From Liolophura sinensis (taxonomy: Eukaryota > Mollusca > Polyplacophora > Chitonida > Chitonidae): a stretch of DNA of 64,000 nt. The stretch's first letter is position 1. Every line of letters starts with the position of its first letter. A program made the position numbers and the translations under genes. The notes below the pieces were generated by a model. That model was not told where the DNA came from. It was given only the letters and a program-made list of their open reading frames with translations, and ran no database searches. The stretch lies in the NCBI RefSeq assembly GCF_032854445.1, contig NC_088295.1:55781249-55845248 (forward strand), read 5' to 3'. Positions 59,801-64,000 of this stretch are shown here, piece after piece.

Positions 59801-61797
59801 TAAATATTCGCGTGCTTTGTTTTCTTTTTTTTTGAAGAAAAATACCTTCTAAACCGCCGTCATATCAGTGTTACATTCCTGGGAACGGTGTTAAACATCA
59901 ATCAAATAATTAAATGAAAAAATTAGTAAATTGTAACTGCAGACCGTTGGATATTCTTGCCAGGTGAACGTTGGGATTCTGGTAGAGGTGATGCGGGTTG
60001 TTGTACGCCTGAGCAGGACCTCCATCGACAATAGACTGGAGAGAATACGGTAAGGAACAATAGAGGAGTTTCGAGTTCGAACTCTTTTGTCCCTATAGTA
60101 AGAAATAGTCTGTAATTCTGTAATGTCAGGCAACTTTGGTTGGCATTAATTTGCCAATCACGCGTTGACGAAGTTCTGGAAACAGGAACGCCACCATTTT
60201 CGTTCAGGAACCTGTTTAGCTCACAACCCCTCAGTTCCTCAGAATTCTCCCTCATTCGTCTTCTCTAAATAACTTTTTGTGAAACTTTTTTATTGGCGCC
60301 TATGCTATAGTAAATGTAAACAAAAAGTTGCCTAACATTTATGATAGGCCACATGGTACGGTAGCGCTTTTTTTTTTTGGTTTTTTGTTTGTTTGTTTTT
60401 TGCCGATAAAAGAGTCCAAGAGTTCAAACTTGAACACATAGTATAATGTTAAGATAGGTAGCCTTCACAAAAACAATGTGGCATTTCTACAATACGAGAA
60501 GAAACTCGGCCCAAGTTCTATTTTAGCTGTCTATGACATCAAAGCTCACGGGGTATAGATGTTGTCGTGTTAACTGTATTCAGACTTCTTTGTCCTAGTT
60601 ATGTGTCCCTTGAGTCGTCTGCCTCTCCTTCCCTCATGATGAAGCAGTCCAAGACGGCAAAGTTACAAATTCTCTTACTCGTATTACTGTTTTTTCGGTT
60701 TACCATACGTTGATAATTACATCGTTCAAAGCTGATTTTTAAGCCAGGCAATTTTTTTTAGCCAAACTGCTTTCCCACTTTCACTCTGCATAATTTCACT
60801 TTTGAAAACATTTATTTGTGCTTCGTTTTCATCTAGAGATACCAGATAGCGCAAAACATTTGAATAATACATTGATTAATATTTTAATTTTGAGGCAAGA
60901 AAGTGTTTTCTGAGACCGGTTGATTACATCGTTCTGTTTCCTGGCCACAGGAAGACGGCCAAAGCTTCCGTCCTACTTCTACCACTTCTGGGAGGGACCT
61001 GGTTATTGGGAGTCTTTGCCCTGTCTCAACAGACAGTCGTCTTCCAGTATCTGTTTGCCCTGACAAACTCCACGCAAGGACTTCTTCTGTTCCTCTGCCA
61101 CTGTGTGACGTCATCAGAGGTAAGGCAGTGGGTTAACAGAAAGTAAACTAATGTATGAATTACGCATGTTCATCTGCCTCTTATATTACGTCAACGTTTT
61201 TCGTAAATCACTGTTTTCCACACAAGGTCTCCTTCTGGTTGTATGCGTTTGCATGCGCGGACTTTGTTTGGATCATTAGGTTTCGGGAGAAAAAAGTCCT
61301 TTTTTTCTTTCGAAGCCATTTCCGGACTATTGTGCTATCAGAATCTGCATTCTGACCATTCAGAAGATGAGTCTTTATTGCAGTGTGTTCTGCAACCCTA
61401 CAAAAAAGCTGCATGCCATTTAATTATCAAATCTAGCATGGTAATTAAAGCGTTGGTTCGATGTAGCTGGCAGGCCCTTGAACAATGAGGTTTGAATGAT
61501 TCAGCTGGGGCTTTAAGTCAGGATAATAGTCCGGTACCTGGCGAAGTTAAGTTATGTAAGTAAAACATTCTTGATTACGGCGTTTAATACCAATCAATCA
61601 ATCACTAGATCACTATATACATGTAATTATTACAGGTACGCCAGGCCTTTGCCCGCAAAAAACATGCCTGGGAATTAAACAGGCGACTGCTACGGCTGTC
61701 AAAGGTGAGCCCAGCCTCGATGAAGTCCATGGGATCGAATGAGTTGGCGACAATCGCTATGACCGAAGTCTCCAAGACATCCTCATCTGGCAAATGA
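45681..61797 (+). CDS. Adhesion G-protein-coupled receptor
   Basis: Fifteen exons join in frame: 45681-45819, 46079-46125, 46960-47157, 47785-47853, 54177-54294, 55423-55636, 56380-56506, 56759-56862, 57635-57734, 58317-58467, 59240-59306, 59494-59560, 59964-60049, 60951-61119 and 61636-61797 (TGA), about 605 residues. Exon 1 ends in a signal peptide (VYLLVFLMFPTLHSAYS). Exons 3-7 form the GAIN region; the GPS has CAYWKFADG, GGYWLADGCF and CVCNHL|TNFALL, with the autocleavage His-Leu|Thr near residue 291 and TNFALLVQ as the tethered agonist. TM1 is in exon 8, TM2 in 9, TM3 in 10 (FCWMLCEGIHLYL), the later helices in 11-14, and a 50-residue Ser/Thr-rich tail in 15. No binding domain precedes the GAIN. 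Subfamily and G protein are not assigned. Exon 3 has an alternative donor at 47077. The acceptors at 54177 and 55423 are the least certain. Confidence 0.85.
46145..46560. repeat. Intronic minisatellite, 52-bp unit, about 8 copies
   Basis: CAGTAGCCAACAGATTTGAT with ACAGTACTCGCCAGAGCTGA repeats every 52 bp (46219, 46271, 46323), between exons 2 and 3 of the adhesion GPCR. Confidence 0.93.
47235..47505 (-). repeat. Near full-length SINE family 1
   Basis: Tail (TTTA)n at 47235, body, and head ending GCTAACCTCCTCGGTCACAG, a tRNA-like A-box region read in reverse. In the intron after exon 3 of the adhesion GPCR. Confidence 0.88.
48136..48321 (+). repeat. 5' LTR (186 bp)
   Basis: Begins TGTCACGTAATTGG and ends GCGACGAAACA, the TG...CA termini expected of an LTR. 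Matches 53216-53401 throughout. Confidence 0.97.
48322..48339 (+). other. Primer-binding site, Leu-tRNA type
   Basis: TGGTGTCAGAACTGGGAT starts directly after the LTR. It is complementary, with one mismatch, to the 3' end of animal tRNA-Leu (ending ...CTTCTGACACCA). Confidence 0.8.
48824..52960 (+). CDS. Gag-Pol polyprotein of the Ty3/Gypsy element
   Basis: One 1378-residue frame from ATG 48824 (a longer frame would need a TTG start). Order: Gag N-terminal region; basic linker and zinc knuckles at about 233-270, the second a canonical CSHCDKPNHFSSKC; protease with LDCGATINILP near 331; reverse transcriptase with FSHADAKNGFWHV, MPFGISTAPEEFQ and the catalytic VHDDVLVFG near 628; RNase H with LQCDASQDGLGACL near 783 and later ESDHKPLE; integrase with the zinc motif (HIGLQS...CDTCN) and D-x-D35-E residues near 1076, 1129 and 1165. 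RT-RNase H-integrase order places it in Ty3/Gypsy. It looks like the K02A2.6-type clade without an envelope gene (inference). Gag and Pol are fused without a frameshift. The protease has Cys where Ser/Thr is usual (D-C-G-A), and the RT box is VHDD rather than Y-x-D-D. Confidence 0.97.
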   Translation: MAEEQANNIQAPNVVHVPTNIPLPTKLDLKGNLATNWKKFRRMWDNYEIATRLCDSESKYRTATLLTCIGVDALDILDGLTFTQEEDKQDIDIVLQKFETFCVGETNESYERYCFNRRDQETSETVDSYVAVLRTLAKTCNYGQLEDSLIRDRIVVGIRDNNTRKRLLQDARLTLKSCIDVCRAHESASQQMKSMASVDEVQQVRDKHKNKTQHRQKTQKQHKGKQKNHSELECKFCGKRHPFVKEKCPAWGKVCSHCDKPNHFSSKCPNKGKQRQHKVHQVDTDEESSDGEEEYVLSVSSKGKQTDTNGKGFPKRIFARMILNRKTIVFQLDCGATINILPENLYAEIYNDRQLKKVEKSTTTLVMFNGTETIPVGKRRISMKNPKNGRKYSVEFVIVKGDYRPLLGARAVQQMNLITVETENIMLLSHQHSDDVKSRKQPGVTMNEIKSSYRDVFQGEGKLEGLLHLEVDDKVQPVKLPCRKVPVALQPKLKEELETLTKKGIIKPVTVPTDWISAMVVVSKPDGRLRLCIDPKPLNSALKRNHYPTPTIDDLLPDLANAKCFSHADAKNGFWHVELDEESSHLTTFETPWGRYRWLRMPFGISTAPEEFQRRLNETLEGLDGVKVVHDDVLVFGVGDTDQEADEDHDRKVIAFMDRCREKNIKLNQSKFQLKCREVPYLGHILSSSGLKADPSKVTAIKDMPAPTDKKSVQRLLGMVNFLQKFAPKLSSTTAPLRELLKNENHFLWDEEVHGKCLQEVKDILSSPPVLRYFDDKAETVLQCDASQDGLGACLMQNGQPVAYASRSLSSAEKNYAQIEREMLAIVFGMERFEQYVYGRKVRIESDHKPLESIVRKSLHSAPKRLQRMLLRLQKFDYEVTYKKGTEMYLADALSRAYLPYSKTATNEHGDVMLIDDRCPTAIETESINMVEYLAISDQRIGLIQTATSSDPTMSTLKRVIQDGWPDRKEDAPFTVQQYFPFRDELSVQNGIVFKGERVIVPVSVRPEILHRLHSSHIGLQSCIRRARELVYWPNMIKDITDLLSKCDTCNALQNNQPKETLISHEIPSRPWEKVGCDLFEFDGKDYMILADYYSDYFEIDRLHDKTATTVIKTMKSQFARHGIPVQLMSDNGPPYNSTEFKKFADKYEFEHITSSPRYPQSNGKVESAVKTVKQLMAKSLHAKTDPFLALLEWRNIPAEGIGSSSVQRLFGRRTRTLLPATNELLKPKTVDRVTDKLASRKLKQARYYNRSARDLADLQPGDVVRLKPHNRDKQWQKAVVDKQVDIRSYSIHTEDGRRFRRNRRDLRTTKEDCPEVRMPEVYTPAQVPEKEDRPVDTRTTSPPRQEVNPETPSTGVTRTSYGRVVRKPARFQDYISQ
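53205..53215 (+). other. Polypurine tract
   Basis: GAAAAGGGGGA immediately before the 3' LTR, the plus-strand primer site for reverse transcription. Confidence 0.9.
53216..53401 (+). repeat. 3' LTR (186 bp)
   Basis: Same sequence as 48136-48321; followed by the duplicated ATTGA. Confidence 0.97.
53792..53850. repeat. (TA)n microsatellite
   Basis: About 29 TA units in the adhesion GPCR intron. Confidence 0.97.
54652..54780. repeat. Dispersed repeat, pair with 2694-2845
   Basis: AAACAGACATTCGTATACCA, ACAAGACCAAT-like, GAACCAAGAAAG and AAGAAATTAGG occur in the same order as in 2694-2845 (AAACAGACATTCGTATACCA, GCAAGGCCAAT, GAACTAAGAAAG, GAAATTAGG). An old repeat of unknown type. Confidence 0.55.
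54796..55143 (-). CDS. Unassigned 115-codon open frame inside an adhesion GPCR intron
   Basis: The minus strand reads from MTHVSYSRKRPFRPLY to a TAG after GTLDSYVNPI. Composition is protein-like, but no domain is recognised. The ending faintly recalls the Asn-Pro motif of rhodopsin-family helix 7, yet no hydrophobic helices precede it. It could be a nested exon (possible acceptor just before 55143), a decayed gene or chance. Confidence 0.2.
   Translation of the reverse strand: MTHVSYSRKRPFRPLYRMTPTDLSLRTNTGKSTSSTAVDKFCVTSTWCSSARSSPISEKVQRPSRIQYNEERIVDVLMSVKQFTYVTEPDKADIFKYYTPFRYLHGTLDSYVNPI
55670..55735 (-). repeat. SINE family 1 3' fragment
   Basis: TTTATTTATTTCATTTCAACGCCGTGCTCAAGAATATTTCACTT, diverged thereafter. 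Confidence 0.75.
55845..56250. repeat. Intronic minisatellite, 30-bp unit, about 13 copies
   Basis: GATATGAAGAATCATTAAAT with CAGGCC(T/C)ATA repeats every 30 bp, between the two exons that encode the GPS of the adhesion GPCR. Some neighbouring units form a 60-120 bp higher-order pattern (alternating GGTCGACA and GGCCCATA variants). Confidence 0.93.
57258..57525 (-). repeat. Near full-length SINE family 1, diverged
   Basis: TTGATTGGAGTTTTACGCCG through AACCATCCGCAAGTTGTTAG to GCCATAACCACTGAG at the head. Intronic. Confidence 0.85.
57770..57920 (-). repeat. Diverged SINE-like sequence
   Basis: TTTTTCACTTACATGACGGC and ACCACCAACCTTCACCAGGT echo family 1. ACTGGAATCGAACATGCAAC is a possible reverse B box. 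Confidence 0.5.
58595..58748 (+). repeat. 5'-truncated SINE family 1
   Basis: ACCGTACGTGGGGAAGGTCT to AGGCGTAAAACACGAATTAAAT. Intronic. Confidence 0.88.
59862..59918 (+). repeat. SINE family 1 3' relic
   Basis: ACCGCCGTCATATCAGTG, then GGTGTTAAACATCAATCAAA. Intronic. Confidence 0.55.
61535..61612 (+). repeat. SINE 3' relic
   Basis: AAGTAAAACATTCTTGATTACGGCGTTTAATACCAATCAATCAATCA just upstream of the last adhesion GPCR exon. Confidence 0.65.
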
Positions 61798-62224
61798 TTA
61801 TTTCAAAACGACATAAATGAAGCATTCATTCCGCTAAATTAATGTTCTGTGTAGTAAATTTCACTAATTCTTGCAAAACTGGCTGATCAAGGTGTTTATT
61901 TAATAATATTTCTGCTAAAATAATAATTTGTACATCGTGTTTTGTTATTTAGTAAGCATGGTTTTTATTGTAGAAACGTTCTCCTTAAAAACTTTATTGC
62001 AAATTAACCACAGTCTGATAAATGTAAAATTCTTGTTTATGGTTTTAAGTTTCCCTTAGCAACAGTCAAATAAATAAACAAATGACTAAAATGCTAAACA
62101 ACTAAATGAAACTTGATTGCTATTAGCGTACATGTGTAATTGTGTGTCAACGTGTTGTTGTAGAATATGTGTCCTGAATTATGATACCATTGTGATAAAA
62201 AGTGTTATTTTAAGCTTTATTGTT

Positions 62225-62436
62225 GCCAAGCACAATGACCCACGAACCTCTCACCAATGCGGTCGTTGTGAGTTCAAGCCCAGCTGACGCTGTTTTCCTC
62301 TCGGAAAGGTCGTGCTCCGCCTGCAACCTGTAGGTGGTCTTGGGCTTTTCCCAGGCTTTGCCCGGTTTCCTCCCACCATAATACTCGCCGCTGTCGTATA
62401 AGTGAAATGTTCTAATAAGTAACCAAATAAATGATT
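62225..62436 (+). repeat. SINE family 1 copy
   Basis: CACAATGACCCACGAACCTC, B box GAGTTCAAGCCC, body CACCATAATACTCGCCGCTG and tail CCAAATAAATGA. Confidence 0.88.
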
Positions 62437-62649
62437 GAATTTATTGTTACTAGTGTAGAAGAACGCCTAGAGGTTTGTTCCCTGAGCATGCAACCATAAT
62501 AAATATATTGTGTGTTACATTCGTATTCCTTCAGATACTTACTTGTGTCCTGTCTGATACTGTTGTGTACTTAAAAGTTATAAATCAGGCGATGATTATT
62601 TAAGAATATCTGTAAATGGCTATCATGTCTCAAAATATGGATAAACCCT

Positions 62650-63010
62650 TCCACAGCCTAATGGTTTGAGCTTCCGTCTTGAAGCCGGGTGACCTGGGAT
62701 CAAACACAGTTGGAGTCTTACCAAGATTTTAAAAATGGTACTTGTTGCTGCCTCGATTGGCACTCAGCACTCAGATGCCAGAGCAAGGAAACAAGATTGG
62801 CTGTCCTGGTGTCAGTATAACGTGACTGTGTGGGGTGTCTTTTCCGGTGACTTCGGTATAGTGCTTTAGTGGCTGCGGTTGTTTGGCGACATGGACTCAT
62901 TCTGCCAAAAGAAGATACTCTGTATACATACACACACCGAATGACTGCTGGTCATTATATGGCCGAAAAATTGCTAAGTACGACGTACCCCGCCCCCTCC
63001 CACCTCCCAA
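62650..63010 (+). repeat. SINE family 2 with tRNA-like head
   Basis: TAATGGTTTGAGCTTCCGTC (A-box region) and GGGATCAAACAC (B-box-like) start the copy. The body holds TAGTGGCTGCGG and the tail CGAAAAATTGCTAAGTACGA. It suggests that family 2 also began from a tRNA. Confidence 0.65.
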
Positions 63011-63019
63011 GCAGACATA

Positions 63020-63560
63020 CATTGTAAATGTATATACGGTTATAAGCACTAACTGCAAAAATGTATACAAACAACAGAGGACACAAAAAGCACCCTCTGA
63101 CTCGATGTTGATTTGAACACGAGACTTGTACCAAAAGCGAAAATCATACCTCTAGATCAACGAGCCCGTTCGTTAACACGAAAAATGTCTGCAAGTTTAT
63201 ACAAGGTATGACAAGGCATACATTTTCCTCCGAATTTCCATACAAATACATCTTTCGCAATATAATCGATTACTGTTCTACATTGTTACGTGTTACTGTA
63301 TAGCCTTGTCACTCAAAGAATCTCCCATGACACCTATACGTCCATGGTTAGTATTTGATTTCACATAAAGTATTGATTTCCTATATCGATAACGTTGCGT
63401 GTCAGACTTGGTTTTTAGGTATTTGTAAATGAGTGCAGATTTTAAAAAAATATATACACGCTCAAAAAAAGAGGCCAGGTATGAGCACCTCTAATTAGGT
63501 GTAATACAGTCAGGACATAAAACAATATTTAAAATCAGTGCCATGCAGTTTTTATTCGCT
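63020..63560. other. No gene seen
   Basis: Intergenic AT-rich sequence between two SINE copies. Confidence 0.4.
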
Positions 63561-63569
63561 CAACTTACA

Positions 63570-63812
63570 TCCACAGTCAGCATGAAGGGGATAGTACGAC
63601 TGGTTGACCCGTATCAGTATAATGGCTCGGGCGGGGCGGCTTACATGCCTTCGGTAAGTCGTCTCAGTGAAGCAGCACTAGATAAAAGAGCGGTGGAAAT
63701 CCGTCCTGCGACAAAGACAAGGCACATTACATACACCATAAGGATTCCTTCGTCGTCATATGACTGAAAAATTGTTGAGTACGATGTTAAACCCCAAGCA
63801 CTCACTCACCTC
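63570..63812 (+). repeat. SINE family 2 copy
   Basis: ACAGTCAGCATGAAGGGGAT, GCAGCACTAGATAAAAGAGC, CATATGACTGAAAAATTGTT and CAAGCACTCACTCAC, the best-preserved copy of this form here. Confidence 0.88.
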
Positions 63813-64000
63813 TACATCAACAGATCCAAGCTACATGTGTCTAGAACAGGAAACAAGTTACATGTGTCTAGAGCAGGAAACAAAACAGTTTATACAACTG
63901 CTGATTAACAAACTACATATACTACACATAATGTTTCCTAAGTAAGCATAAATATTTTATTTGCAACTGTATACTTCAAAGTAAATATAGCCAGATCGAG

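Overview
This is animal genomic DNA: AT-rich, with spliced genes and long introns, and packed with dispersed and tandem repeats. Two SINE families recur. One has a tRNA-like head and an (ATAA)n tail, a body containing GGCCGCCGTCGTATAAGTGA and more than 20 copies or fragments. The other ends in CACTCAC or CATTCATT tails. These repeats and the gene families suggest a marine lophotrochozoan, most likely a mollusc and possibly a brachiopod such as a lingulid. That placement is inference; I could not run a search.

Five protein genes can be modelled from splice sites and family motifs. (1) 1628-8594, plus strand: a secreted cysteine-rich protein whose phase-1 exons alternate EGF-like and ShKT modules; its 5' end was not found and may lie outside the window. 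(2) 10167-12194, minus: an intronless four-jointed (FJX1-like) Golgi/secretory kinase with an unusual N-terminal half. (3) 20757-24448, minus, 5'-incomplete: a single-pass receptor with a Ser/Thr-rich stalk, one membrane helix and a tail carrying four Tyr-x-Asn motifs. (4) 37327-42662, plus: a five-exon apolipoprotein D-like lipocalin that looks complete. (5) 45681-61797, plus: a compact adhesion GPCR modelled as 15 exons, with signal peptide, GAIN/GPS region, seven helices and a short tail. All exon phases join.

The adhesion GPCR gene carries, in one intron, a complete and apparently very young Ty3/Gypsy LTR retrotransposon (48136-53401). It has identical 186-bp LTRs, a 5-bp target duplication, an intact 1378-residue Gag-Pol frame, a Leu-tRNA-type primer site and a polypurine tract.

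The stretches between genes (about 12.2-20.7, 24.5-37.2 and 42.7-45.2 kb) are mostly repeats: minisatellites with 21-, 31-, 41-, 47-, 50-, 52-, 59- and 84-bp units, some with higher-order structure; TA microsatellites; palindromic MITE-like elements; and SINE copies, several with clear target-site duplications. A short BIR-like (inhibitor of apoptosis) remnant lies near 26.2 kb, followed by a possible orphan exon. The genes show no functional linkage as a cluster beyond most encoding secreted or membrane proteins.
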